Positions 8,587-17,690 of a stretch of 64,000 bases of DNA are shown here, one piece after another; positions within the stretch are counted from its first letter, which is position 1, and each line of letters opens with the position of its first letter. Source of the stretch: Bacteroidetes bacterium UBA2364 (GTDB taxonomy: Bacteria > Bacteroidota > Rhodothermia > Rhodothermales > UBA2364); NCBI GenBank assembly GCA_002344075.1, contig DDTM01000057.1:26219-90218 (forward strand), read 5' to 3'. Under the pieces are notes generated by a model. The model was not told the origin of the DNA. It saw only the letters and a list, made by a program, of their open reading frames with translations, and did no database searches. Position numbers and translations under genes: made by a program.

Positions 8587-10935
8587 ATGCCCATAAAATC
8601 TTATTCCCTCCTGTTGTTGCTCTGCAGCCTATGTGCCTGCCAACATGCGCCTGTTCCTCATGATTATACCGTTGTAGCTGTTCCATATCATCGGGTGGTT
8701 TTAGAAGATGAATTTTGGCGCCCCCGTTTAGAAACCAACCGCCAGGTCACCATTCCACACAACTTTGACCAGATGGAGGCACAAGGCACATTGCATAATT
8801 TCCGGCTTGCTGCAAAAGCCGATACAGGCCTACATATGGGGGTCTATCCGTTTTACGACTCCGATGCCTACAAGAATATTGAAGCAGCAGCCTATAGCCT
8901 GAAAACCCATCCAGATACGGTCCTTTCTAAGCGCGTAGCAGGACTTATCACTCAGATAGACCGCGCACAAGAGGACGATGGGTATTTGTACACGCCCCGT
9001 ACCAATCGTGCAACCCGGCTCGAATCTTGGGCGGGTGTCAGGCGATGGGAAAAATTAGAAGGCAGCCACGAGTTGTATTGTGCCGGACATCTGTACGAGG
9101 CGGGCATTGCACACCAACAAGCAACTGGAAGCGATCGGCTAATGCGGATTGCCATTAAAAATGCCAACCTCGTTGCCGATACATTTGGGCCTGACCGTTT
9201 GCGTATGCCTCCCGGACATCAGGAAGTGGAATTGGCCCTCGCAAAAATGTATCGAACAACCCAAGACGCACGCTACCTGAAAACCGCCAAATTCTTTCTG
9301 GATGCAAGAGGTCATTTGGGAGATCGAAATAAACTTTGGGATTTTTATGCGCAAGACTATATCCCTATTACACAACAAAGCGAAGCCGTGGGGCATGCCG
9401 TCCGATTTGTCTATATGAACATGGGGATTATGGACGTCGCGGCATTAACGGGGGATCCGGAATACGAAACCACCAGCCTACGGTTATGGCACAATGTCAC
9501 CAGTAAAAAAATGTACCTCACCGGAGGAATTGGGTCGGTGGGTTTTGGTGAAGGATTTACCGACAACTACGACCTACCCAATATGACGGCGTATTCCGAA
9601 ACCTGTTCTTCCATTGGCAATGCCTTTTGGAATCATCGGCTTTTCCTGAAAACTGGCGATGCACGCTATGTCGATGTCATGGAACGGATCCTCTATAATG
9701 CCCTGTTATCTGGGGTTGGTTTTTCGGGAAATGCGTTTTTTTACGACAACCCATTGGCCTCTAAAGGCCAACATGCCCGCTCCAGATGGTTTGTTTGTGC
9801 CTGTTGTCCCCCAAACATGGCACGCTTCCTTCCCCAAGTCCCCGGCTTGATATATGGGATACGCGGAGAAAACCTTTATGTGAACCTGTTTGCCACCAGT
9901 ACCGCAGATTTGGTGGTAAACAACCATGCCTTCCGACTAAAACAAGAGACGAAATATCCTTGGAATGGCCGTATTCGGCTTACGGTACAGTCCGGTTCTG
10001 GGCAAGCCACTTTCCGGCTCCGGATTCCCGGCTGGGTGAACGATCAGGTATTACCCAGCGACCTATATCGCTTTATGGAACCCGCGACATCTGCACCACA
10101 GCTCAAGATAAATGGTCAGATACAGCTCTTTTCGTCCGAGCGTGGGTATGCTGTCATTCGCAGAATGTGGCAACAAGGCGATGTATTGGAGTGGTCTTTG
10201 CCTATGCAGGTCCGACGGGTGACCGCACACGAAAAAGTGGCGCAAAACAAAAATCGGATGGCGCTACAATATGGCCCCATTGTTTTTGCGGCTGAAGGAG
10301 CGGATTATCCGGACGGACGGGTACACCATTTGTATGTACCAGACACCCAAAAACTGGCGTTTCGGTACGATGCCAATTTGTTAAGCGGCTTGGGAACCCT
10401 GGTTGGGCAGGCACAGGCGGTTTATAAGGATGCCAGCAATCACATCAAGTCTCGAAAAGTTAACTTTAAGGCGATTCCATACTTCGCTTGGTCGCATCGG
10501 GGAAGAGCCGAGATGGCGGTCTGGATACCCCGCTCTTCGGAGCCTGCCACGGCGGTCTTTTCGCCTCCGCTGCCTGCACAAAGCCTTATTAAAACCTCCG
10601 GTGGTGGAAATGCCGAATTACTACGGGACGGTAAAACCAATAAACCCTTTGTTTGGACCGCATCCGGTGGTAAATTATGGGTTCAATACGATTTTCCAAC
10701 CACCCAAGAAGTATCGCAGGTGGAGGTGTTTTGGGATACCCCGCCCAAGTCTTGGTCGGTTTCGGCATTGTATAATGGACGCTGGCACCGGATCTGGAAC
10801 CCCTCTGAGGTATGGGGCGTCAGGAAGGGATGGAACAGGGTAATCTTAGAGACCGCCCGAACCCAACAAATTCGTTTAGAAGTGGAGCCTGAAGGAACCC
10901 AACTTCCTGCTCTCTCTGAATGGAAGGTGTACTAA
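8587..10935 (+). CDS. GH127 beta-L-arabinofuranosidase-like lipoprotein with C-terminal F5/8C-like domain
   Basis: Glycoside hydrolase of the GH127 (formerly DUF1680) type, which releases beta-L-arabinofuranose in characterised members. The 782-residue protein has a lipoprotein signal (LLLCSLCAC, Cys about 18). The alpha/alpha-barrel carries the family's cysteine-zinc site: Glu338 and Cys340 (YSETCSS) and Cys406-Cys407 (VCACCPPN), plus Glu322 (GFGEGF), matching the acid/base and nucleophile/zinc ligands of Bifidobacterium HypBA1. Residues ~670-782 resemble a discoidin (F5/8C) carbohydrate-binding domain. It is followed after 4 bases by the VKOR-like gene. Exact sugar specificity is not certain. 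Confidence 0.9.
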   Translation: MPIKSYSLLLLLCSLCACQHAPVPHDYTVVAVPYHRVVLEDEFWRPRLETNRQVTIPHNFDQMEAQGTLHNFRLAAKADTGLHMGVYPFYDSDAYKNIEAAAYSLKTHPDTVLSKRVAGLITQIDRAQEDDGYLYTPRTNRATRLESWAGVRRWEKLEGSHELYCAGHLYEAGIAHQQATGSDRLMRIAIKNANLVADTFGPDRLRMPPGHQEVELALAKMYRTTQDARYLKTAKFFLDARGHLGDRNKLWDFYAQDYIPITQQSEAVGHAVRFVYMNMGIMDVAALTGDPEYETTSLRLWHNVTSKKMYLTGGIGSVGFGEGFTDNYDLPNMTAYSETCSSIGNAFWNHRLFLKTGDARYVDVMERILYNALLSGVGFSGNAFFYDNPLASKGQHARSRWFVCACCPPNMARFLPQVPGLIYGIRGENLYVNLFATSTADLVVNNHAFRLKQETKYPWNGRIRLTVQSGSGQATFRLRIPGWVNDQVLPSDLYRFMEPATSAPQLKINGQIQLFSSERGYAVIRRMWQQGDVLEWSLPMQVRRVTAHEKVAQNKNRMALQYGPIVFAAEGADYPDGRVHHLYVPDTQKLAFRYDANLLSGLGTLVGQAQAVYKDASNHIKSRKVNFKAIPYFAWSHRGRAEMAVWIPRSSEPATAVFSPPLPAQSLIKTSGGGNAELLRDGKTNKPFVWTASGGKLWVQYDFPTTQEVSQVEVFWDTPPKSWSVSALYNGRWHRIWNPSEVWGVRKGWNRVILETARTQQIRLEVEPEGTQLPALSEWKVY

Positions 10936-10939
10936 ACCA

Positions 10940-11533
10940 ATGGATATACCGCTGATGGCCAATACAAAACCCTTACCTCCCATTTACTACTGGGCCGAAC
11001 GGGTATTTTGGATGCTCATGTTATTGATCCTCCTAAATACGGGTTGGCTCACGTGGCGCTTTACGGCTTTAGAAATGGGCCTGGCAACTCCCGGAACAGG
11101 CTTTTGTTCATTATCGGCACGGGTGGACTGCGACGCAGTGCTCCAATCTGACGAGGCACAGTATTTTGGACTGCCCAATGCGTATTTCGGATTTGGTTTT
11201 TTTGTATGGGTTACAGTATGGTTTGCGCTTTTCCCTAATTTAGGCTTAGTCTATCGTCGGTGGGCATATAATGTATTGGCTTTGGGTTTTTTGGCTGCGA
11301 TACCGTTCACGCTGTTTTTCTTGGGTTTATTGGTGAATATGCCCGTTCTATGCCCTGTTTGTCCAATCAACCATTTTCTAACTTGGTTTGCTTTTGACCG
11401 GTTGCTACGACTCAGGCGGTTTACCCCCATTCCCGACGTCCCCCCGCCACTCAAGCCCTTCCTAAAACGGCTGGGCCTCTCGTTTGTCCCTACATTTGTC
11501 CTTTGGTATGGCTGGTGGATGCTGCGTGGATGA
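10940..11533 (+). CDS. Vitamin K epoxide reductase (VKOR) family membrane protein
   Basis: Inner-membrane quinone-linked oxidase that re-oxidises periplasmic thiol oxidases for disulfide formation. 197 residues with four to five hydrophobic segments. The loop cysteine pair (GFCSLSARVDCDAV) and the active-site CPVC (VLCPVCPINHF) are both present, and FGLPNAYFGFG is typical of the family. There is no fused thioredoxin domain and no DsbA-like gene in the window. The start at 10940 is 4 bases after the GH127 stop; an ATG at 10955 is an alternative. Close spacing implies co-transcription with GH127, though a functional link is not evident. Confidence 0.9.
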   Translation: MDIPLMANTKPLPPIYYWAERVFWMLMLLILLNTGWLTWRFTALEMGLATPGTGFCSLSARVDCDAVLQSDEAQYFGLPNAYFGFGFFVWVTVWFALFPNLGLVYRRWAYNVLALGFLAAIPFTLFFLGLLVNMPVLCPVCPINHFLTWFAFDRLLRLRRFTPIPDVPPPLKPFLKRLGLSFVPTFVLWYGWWMLRG

Positions 11534-11594
11534 AATGTCCTTTTCAATGGGGCGCATTTCAAAACCTCCCCAAGGCTCTATTATGATGTCGCTC

Positions 11595-12482
11595 CTACGG
11601 CGCTTTTCCCATTCGTTTATCCAATACGTCGTAAAGTTTGGTTCGGCGGTCTTTGAGGTTTCGTACACTACCAGATGCGTGCAAGTCTCGGAGCAACATA
11701 AAATCTACGTCGGCAATCAAGTGCATTTCGATGTTTGGTGTGGCTTCTGTCATGATGCCATTGGCTGGGAAAGCAAAATCGCACGGGGTAAAAACCGCTG
11801 AAGCCGCAAAGTGTGTTTCCAGATTATGCACCTCCTCGGCCAAGCCCACACAGCCGGAAATCACCACATAACATTCATTTTCTATGGCCCGTGCCTGTGC
11901 ACAATAGCGAACCCGTCGGTAGCCACTGGCCACATCGGTCAAGAAAGGGACAAAGAGAATTTGCATCCCTTCGGAAGCGAGTATTCGGCCCAACTCCGGA
12001 AATTCCACGTCGTAGCAAATCAGCACGCCAATGCGCCCGCAATCGGTCTCGAAGACCCGGAAGGTTTCTCCACCCACCATGCCCCAGGTTGCGGCTTCAT
12101 CGGGGGTGACGTGTATTTTCTCATAATACTCCACGCTTCCATTGCGGTGGCAGAGGTAGCCTCGGTTAAGCAAAGCGCCTTGTTCGAGGACAGGCATACT
12201 TCCCGTGATAATGTTGATTCGGTGTTTTTGGGACAACTCGCGGAACCAGTCCAATATCTCGTCGGCGTGCGAGGCCAATGCACGGGCGGCTTGTGCAGCG
12301 GTAAGGTGGAAATACGGCGCCATCAGCGGTGCCACAAAGAACTCTGGAAAAATCACAAAATCGGCTTGATAAGAAGCCACCGATCGCACAAAGTAGGCAA
12401 TGCGTTTTTTGATAGCGGCCATTTCCGGCGATGCGTGCATACTCCACTGCACCACCCCAATTCGGGCATTGTTCGGATACAA
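11595..12482 (-). CDS. Carbon-nitrogen hydrolase (nitrilase superfamily amidase)
   Basis: Hydrolyses an amide or nitrile C-N bond by a Glu-Lys-Cys triad. All three blocks are visible: FVIFPEFF (Glu), YYEKIHVTPDE (Lys) and VLICYDVEFPE (Cys). Conserved homology starts at ARIGVVQWSM. No ATG precedes this in frame; TTG codons at 12482 and 12542 are the plausible starts, and I give the nearer one (about 295 residues). Relatives are often fused to an N-terminal GNAT domain, which is absent here. It converges on the VKOR gene with 61 bases between stops and is divergent from the glycosyltransferase. Substrate unknown. Confidence 0.88.
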   Translation of the reverse strand: MYPNNARIGVVQWSMHASPEMAAIKKRIAYFVRSVASYQADFVIFPEFFVAPLMAPYFHLTAAQAARALASHADEILDWFRELSQKHRINIITGSMPVLEQGALLNRGYLCHRNGSVEYYEKIHVTPDEAATWGMVGGETFRVFETDCGRIGVLICYDVEFPELGRILASEGMQILFVPFLTDVASGYRRVRYCAQARAIENECYVVISGCVGLAEEVHNLETHFAASAVFTPCDFAFPANGIMTEATPNIEMHLIADVDFMLLRDLHASGSVRNLKDRRTKLYDVLDKRMGKAP

Positions 12483-12589
12483 GGTCTTACAGATTATTTT
12501 TAAAATACCACTGTGGGCATGTATCTTATAATATAGCCCCAAAAACGGGGGATTGTCTATAAATAAACGATTTTACCTTAACCTAAACC

Positions 12590-13270
12590 ATGCCGGATTC
12601 CCCGCTTCATATTACGGTGATTATTCCAACCTTAGACGAAGAAGAACACCTGCTCAATACGTTGGAGTCCGTGTGCTGCCAATCACCGCCATTCCGGATT
12701 ATTGTAGCTGATGGTGGTTCGGTAGATGCAACTCGGACACTGGCCGAGCCTGTCGCAACGGTGCTACAAACACCCAAAGGACGCGGCATTCAAATGCATA
12801 TGGCCACACAAGTAGTGGACAAGACAGACGTTTTTTTGTTTCTCCATGCAGATACGGTTTTGCCCCCAACGGCTTTCGGAGACATCCGACAAGTCTTTGA
12901 TAACCCAGTATTTATCGCGGGATGTTTTAGGTTGCGGTTTGATGAAGGTAGCCTATTGATGCGCTTTTATGGCCGTTGTACCCATCTTCGTATCCGGCGG
13001 ATGGTTTTTGGAGATCGCGCCATTTTTGTGCGAAAATCGGCTTATGAACACACGAGGGGCTTCCCAAACGAACCCTTATTAGAGGATGCCATCTTGGTGC
13101 GTGCCCTCCGCAAATTGGGGCGTTGGGCTTTCCTGCATACACAGGTTACCACCTCAGCACGACGCTTCCGGAAACACGGTTTACTCCGGCAACAGATTAG
13201 AAATGTAGCCTTGTATGCGGGTTTCTTATGTAGGTTATCACCGTCTTTTCTGGCGCGGTGGTATCGGTGA
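12590..13270 (+). CDS. Family 2 glycosyltransferase, TIGR04283-like
   Basis: GT-A fold glycosyltransferase of 226 residues. It opens with ITVIIPTLDEEEHL, then VADGGSVDATR for nucleotide-sugar binding, the DXD-like LHADTVLPP, and a LLEDAILVRAL acceptor-side motif. The small size and the GCFRLRF...GDRAIFVRK pattern match the TIGR04283 group, some of which sit in arsenosugar pathways; no arsenic gene is present here, so that role should not be assumed. It has no membrane segment and stands alone on its strand, with a divergent amidase upstream. Confidence 0.88.
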   Translation: MPDSPLHITVIIPTLDEEEHLLNTLESVCCQSPPFRIIVADGGSVDATRTLAEPVATVLQTPKGRGIQMHMATQVVDKTDVFLFLHADTVLPPTAFGDIRQVFDNPVFIAGCFRLRFDEGSLLMRFYGRCTHLRIRRMVFGDRAIFVRKSAYEHTRGFPNEPLLEDAILVRALRKLGRWAFLHTQVTTSARRFRKHGLLRQQIRNVALYAGFLCRLSPSFLARWYR

Positions 13271-13583
13271 GAAGCACTGTCGCACAGCCTTGCAATACAT
13301 CTAATTACTACACCAGTGCGTCAAAATGGCTTCGCACAGTGGGCCGATTTCCTGAACAAACTCATACACATGGATTAACGATATCATCGCCTTTTCGATC
13401 TTCCATGAGCATTTATGATACAGGCACTTCGCATTCGCTTTTTGGTTGCTATCAGGAAGGGGATAGGAGTTGTGCAAATACGCAGGCTGCAACCGAAAAC
13501 TTGAAGTAGGGATATTTTTTGGAACGGCTGACTAACAAAGGCGTAAACAGTTCATCTCATCCTTATAAACCATTATCGTCTCC
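13271..13583. other. Intergenic region with nothing recognised
   Basis: 313 bases between the glycosyltransferase and the CotH-like gene. A frame of about 80 codons is open on the plus strand, but its composition is unlike a real protein and it overlaps the glycosyltransferase end. I see no hairpin terminator, tRNA or repeat; the 3' part presumably holds the promoter of the CotH-like gene. Confidence 0.5.
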
Positions 13584-15917
13584 ATGAAATTTTTTTACGT
13601 CCTACTTTGTGGTTTGTTATTTCCCCTTATCGTTTTTACACAACCCCGTTTTCCGGAACCCGGCTTTGTTTTTGACGACACCTCGTTGCCGCGCATAGAC
13701 CTTACCCTTTCGCCAGACTCGCTCCGCATGGCCGAAACAAATGTGACTAGCGACAAAGAATACGTAGCCAAGTTCCAGTTTACACGACGTGGGGTGGTGG
13801 AACAAGTAGAAAATGTCGGATTTCGCGTGCGGGGCAATACATCGCGAAATGCCCAAAAAAAATCATGGAAAATTTCCTTTAATACCTTTCAGAAAGGCCG
13901 GAAATGGTATGGCTTAGAAAAACTCAACCTAAACGGCGAACACAACGACCCCTCCATCATCCGGGCAAAGCTGGCGTGGAATCTTTTCCGGCAATTTGGT
14001 GTGGCGGCTTCGCGTGCCAATCATGTTCGGGTATTTATCAATGGAGCGTACTATGGTTTATACCTAAATGTAGAAAATATAGACGAAGAATTTGTTCAAT
14101 CTCGCTTTGGTAACAACAATGGAAATCTGTATAAATGCCTCTGGCCGGCTGATTTGGCCTGGCGAGGCTCGGATCCGAATGCGTATAAATTCACTTCGGG
14201 TGGCCGCAGAACCTATGAGTTGGAGACCAATAATACTGCCGATGACTACACCGACTTTCGCGACCTCGTCCGGACCATTACCCAGACTTCTGATGCCGCT
14301 TTTCCAGTAGAAATTCAGAAAGTTTTTAATGTAGATGGTTTCCTTAAAGTGCTGGCGATGGATGTGGCCATTGGTGGATGGGACAATTATTGGTGGCTCA
14401 AAAACAATTATTACTTATATAAGAACCAAGACACGGGATTGTTTGAGTGGATTCCCTATGACTACGACAACACCTTTGGGATAGATTTTGTGGGTCAAGA
14501 CTGGGGCAACCGCAACGTGAATTTCTGGGGCAACCAATCCGAGACACGACCCTTGGTGACGAGGCTCCTGAAGGTGGACGCCTTTCGGTATCGGTACTTA
14601 TTTTATCTAAAACAAATCCTAAACAACCTGACCAAGCCCGGAACCCTAGATCCCGAAATCAACCGCTTGTATAGCATGAATCTGGATGCGGCATTGGCGG
14701 ACCCTTATCGTTTATTAGACTGGAATTGGGATATTACGTCCTTTACAAAATCTTATGATCAAGCCTTGGGTGGACATGTTAAATATGGACTTAAGACCTA
14801 TCTTACTACGCGGTATAACAGCGCCACAGACCAGATTTCCTTTACCAATATTTCACCCATTTTACGTTACCCCAAACAATCGGCCTCGGTCTTATCCCCC
14901 AATATGCCCCTCATTGTGCAAGTTCAAGTGGAAGACGACCAACCAAACCCTACCCTCACCCTTTTGTACCGTTTTAATGGTGGAGCCGAAATGGCCTTAC
15001 GGATGCGTGATGATGGAACCGGAGGCGACACCATTGCTGGCGACGGTTCGTATGCCATCACCATTCCGGCGATGGGCCAGACGGGAAGCCTGTCTTGGTA
15101 TATTGAGGCCGACGATGGGCGGCTTGGGGTTACCACCTATCCTCCGGGAGCGCCTACCCAAACCAAGACCGTTCCCGTACTGGCTTCACCAATTGTTTTG
15201 AATGAGTTTATGGCCGAAAACACCAAAACCATTCCCGACGAAGTAGGACAATTCGAGGATTGGGTGGAGTTGTACTATGCCGGAGATTTCCCTTTTTCGT
15301 TGGAAAACTACTACCTCTCGGACGATCCCACACGACCCGACAAATGGCCTATCCCTACCACGCAGTTGGGGCCTCAAAACCGCTATCTCCTGATTTTTGC
15401 AGATGAAGACCGGACACAAGGCACGTATCATGCCAACTTTAAACTCAGCAAAAGTGGTGAATATCTTTCCTTGGCTAAAAAAGACGGCAGCACTTTTAGT
15501 ATTGTAGATGCCTTAACCTTCGGCCCGCAAACCGCCGATGTCTCCTTTGGCCGAGAACCGGATGGAACGGGAAACTGGACCCTTAGCAACAAACCCACAC
15601 CTGGGAAAGCCTATCTCACAACTTCTGACCACGACGAGCAGCCATTGGCCTTTACGGTCTCATCCGCCTTTCCTAATCCATTTAGCAATGCCATATATGT
15701 TCCGGTGACGATGCATCATGCTGGGCAGCTTAAACTTACCCTCTACGATGTCTTAGGGCGCATGATTCATCAGACGCAAACCCTTCGACCCGCCGGATAC
15801 CAGATCCTTGACCTAACTCCGGAAATACCCAATGGCGTTTATTTGTTGGAAGTGCGGATAGATTCACGACAACACACCCCGCTCCGAAAGGTAATGCGGG
15901 TGGTAAAAAGCCGATAA
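13584..15917 (+). CDS. CotH-like kinase protein with lamin-tail domain and T9SS sorting domain
   Basis: Exported 777-residue protein. A signal peptide (about 1-19) is followed by a CotH domain (about 35-420), a divergent protein-kinase fold known to phosphorylate spore-coat proteins in Bacillus. Features seen are VRGNTSRNAQKKSWKI, LNLNGEHNDPSIIRAKLAWN and IPYDYDNTFGIDF, the last matching the metal-binding region. A middle Ig-like part (~430-530) and a lamin-tail-like domain (~535-670, VLNEFMAENTKTI) follow. The last ~80 residues (SAFPNPFSNAIYVPV ... VYLLEV) form a type IX secretion sorting domain, so it is sent across the outer membrane and probably anchored at the surface. Substrate in Bacteroidota unknown. 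Confidence 0.9.
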   Translation: MKFFYVLLCGLLFPLIVFTQPRFPEPGFVFDDTSLPRIDLTLSPDSLRMAETNVTSDKEYVAKFQFTRRGVVEQVENVGFRVRGNTSRNAQKKSWKISFNTFQKGRKWYGLEKLNLNGEHNDPSIIRAKLAWNLFRQFGVAASRANHVRVFINGAYYGLYLNVENIDEEFVQSRFGNNNGNLYKCLWPADLAWRGSDPNAYKFTSGGRRTYELETNNTADDYTDFRDLVRTITQTSDAAFPVEIQKVFNVDGFLKVLAMDVAIGGWDNYWWLKNNYYLYKNQDTGLFEWIPYDYDNTFGIDFVGQDWGNRNVNFWGNQSETRPLVTRLLKVDAFRYRYLFYLKQILNNLTKPGTLDPEINRLYSMNLDAALADPYRLLDWNWDITSFTKSYDQALGGHVKYGLKTYLTTRYNSATDQISFTNISPILRYPKQSASVLSPNMPLIVQVQVEDDQPNPTLTLLYRFNGGAEMALRMRDDGTGGDTIAGDGSYAITIPAMGQTGSLSWYIEADDGRLGVTTYPPGAPTQTKTVPVLASPIVLNEFMAENTKTIPDEVGQFEDWVELYYAGDFPFSLENYYLSDDPTRPDKWPIPTTQLGPQNRYLLIFADEDRTQGTYHANFKLSKSGEYLSLAKKDGSTFSIVDALTFGPQTADVSFGREPDGTGNWTLSNKPTPGKAYLTTSDHDEQPLAFTVSSAFPNPFSNAIYVPVTMHHAGQLKLTLYDVLGRMIHQTQTLRPAGYQILDLTPEIPNGVYLLEVRIDSRQHTPLRKVMRVVKSR

Positions 15918-16203
15918 AAAAGGCCGCTATCTGGCCGTTCGTATCGCTGAAACAGGTTGCTTATTTTAGGCCACCCTTTGGTTAAATTGCATATTTTATC
16001 GCTATTTATCGGATGTAATAGATCAATCAACGCACAACAACCCCACCTATATCCCAAGCAATACCATTACAGGCTTCACCAATTAAAGTGAATAGAAACA
16101 CACGATCTATGATCCCATTCTAATTCGTAATCCGATATATTGAGTATCTACTTCTCGCGAGAAACAACTCTACAACATTCAATTCCGTACAATACTTAAA
16201 GCC

Positions 16204-16866
16204 ATGAAAAAACTTTTCTTCTTCTTCCTCTTTTTGACCGCTTTTCAAGTGAATGCCCAAGTTCGGGTTTCTTGTTTCGATGGAGCAGTTAGCGTGGACT
16301 CGCTCTGGACACAGGTCGAAAAAAACACCAATGTGTGTACTTTCCAAGTAGTACGACATCGAAATCACACCATATTGGCCTCTATTCGGAAATACCCTTC
16401 GGTAGTGCCAAACCGACTAACTCTTATCAGCCGAGCGTTAGAAGACCTACAAGCAAGAACTTCTATTATCGGTATGTTGTCTAATGTTCGTTTTGGAACA
16501 GAAAGCAGACCTCATTTTGTAGAACAGTATGGTTTCTTTAGGTTTACGACTCTTGTTAATGGAGAAGGCCCAACGGCTATCTATGCCTATAAACACATTA
16601 GCGCTTTATCTAGGGTAGGGGAGACAGAAGCCCAGTACTATTTTGAGTTTACCGTTTATAGTAACGCCAGTCATGACCAAGCAATCAGTGCATACAACAG
16701 CTATGAATCACAATTAAATGGTTTTAAAAATTCGTTGCAGATTAGGCCAAGACTCATAGTGAATCCGAACGTAATAACAGGCAGTGCTGGTTCCTCCATC
16801 CGAGATGCCGCACGGCCTACATTGCCCGGCGGAGTTCAACTTCCCAATAGAACAAAACGGTTCTAA
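16204..16866 (+). CDS. Secreted protein of unknown function, first of a tandem paralogous pair
   Basis: 220 residues with a clear signal peptide (MKKLFFFFLFL ... NAQ, about 1-19). I do not recognise the family. The mature protein opens with VSCFDGAVSV and has a second cysteine in VCTFQ about 27 residues later, suggesting one disulfide. The tail (~185-220) is Pro/Gly/Arg-rich and ends in basic residues. The next gene repeats the same plan, so the two arose by duplication. 286 bases of non-coding DNA precede it. No lipobox and no T9SS tail are present, so a soluble periplasmic or secreted location is likely. Confidence 0.75.
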   Translation: MKKLFFFFLFLTAFQVNAQVRVSCFDGAVSVDSLWTQVEKNTNVCTFQVVRHRNHTILASIRKYPSVVPNRLTLISRALEDLQARTSIIGMLSNVRFGTESRPHFVEQYGFFRFTTLVNGEGPTAIYAYKHISALSRVGETEAQYYFEFTVYSNASHDQAISAYNSYESQLNGFKNSLQIRPRLIVNPNVITGSAGSSIRDAARPTLPGGVQLPNRTKRF

Positions 16867-16918
16867 TGGTTTATCCAAATCTATACCAATTACGTTAAAC
16901 CTCTTAGACAATTTTGCC

Positions 16919-17575
16919 ATGAAAAAAACCTTTCTTTGCTTGTTCTGGGTTTTCACCTCTCAATTACAGGCCCAAACCGTAAATTGTTTAAACGGGGACG
17001 TTCAGGTGAATAACCAAGCCGGATGGGTAAATCGTACCAACCAACTTACCCATTGCACGTTTGATAGAGGGGAGGACTATGTCTCGTATAGTGCCATGCT
17101 GCGTAAGGGAGAGACCACTTTCGCGAGTGTACGTGTATTAGCCGAAAACGTTTTGAGCAATATTCAGACAGAAACAGGTGTGGAAAACGTTCGGGTAATT
17201 AGAAATGGGTATTACAACGAGAATCCTCTGACCGATTTCTTCATTGAATTGACCTACGCCAAAAATATGAGGGTGGGCCACGACCAAAGAACGGTGCATA
17301 TTCATAAATTGATCTATGCGTTTGCAAAAAACGGAGAGGTTCAAACCCCATATTATGCCGAGGTGAGTACTTCTACCGAACTCCCAGGTGATATGGTTTC
17401 TACTCGTTTTACTGCCGAAAGTCCAAAGTTTTTCGCCTTTATCCAGTCCATTCGTTTTCCGGCGACCCACCCCAGCTTGCCTTATACCATTGATCCGAAG
17501 GCAGTCAAGGTTCCAAAAGGTATCAAAACACCGCCTAAGCAACCTCTTCGGATACCACCAAGACCCGGAAATTAA
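16919..17575 (+). CDS. Secreted protein of unknown function, second of a tandem paralogous pair
   Basis: 218 residues from the ATG at 16919. An upstream in-frame ATG at 16784 would bury the signal peptide (MKKTFLCLFWV ... LQAQ) and overlap the previous gene, so I reject it. The mature start VNCLNGDVQV and the second cysteine in HCTFDRG copy the layout of the preceding gene, and both end in a Pro/Lys/Arg-rich tail. Sequence identity elsewhere is low, so the duplication is old. The 52-base gap suggests one transcript. Function unknown. Confidence 0.75.
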   Translation: MKKTFLCLFWVFTSQLQAQTVNCLNGDVQVNNQAGWVNRTNQLTHCTFDRGEDYVSYSAMLRKGETTFASVRVLAENVLSNIQTETGVENVRVIRNGYYNENPLTDFFIELTYAKNMRVGHDQRTVHIHKLIYAFAKNGEVQTPYYAEVSTSTELPGDMVSTRFTAESPKFFAFIQSIRFPATHPSLPYTIDPKAVKVPKGIKTPPKQPLRIPPRPGN

Positions 17576-17690
17576 AACAAGATGATTAGAAGATGAATGA
17601 CAGGATACGTATTGGTTTAAGGAAAGAGGAGCAAGATGACCTTTTTTTGTCTATCTTAAAAGATCTTGAAACTTCCAATCTTTAAACCAT

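Noticed and set aside
11811..12503. Plus-strand open frame of 230 codons opposite the carbon-nitrogen hydrolase
   Set aside because: The opposite strand has all three catalytic blocks of a known family; this frame has no domain-like pattern.
13258..13509. Plus-strand open frame of 83 codons after the glycosyltransferase
   Set aside because: It overlaps the end of that gene, has no start context and has low-complexity Ser/Thr composition.
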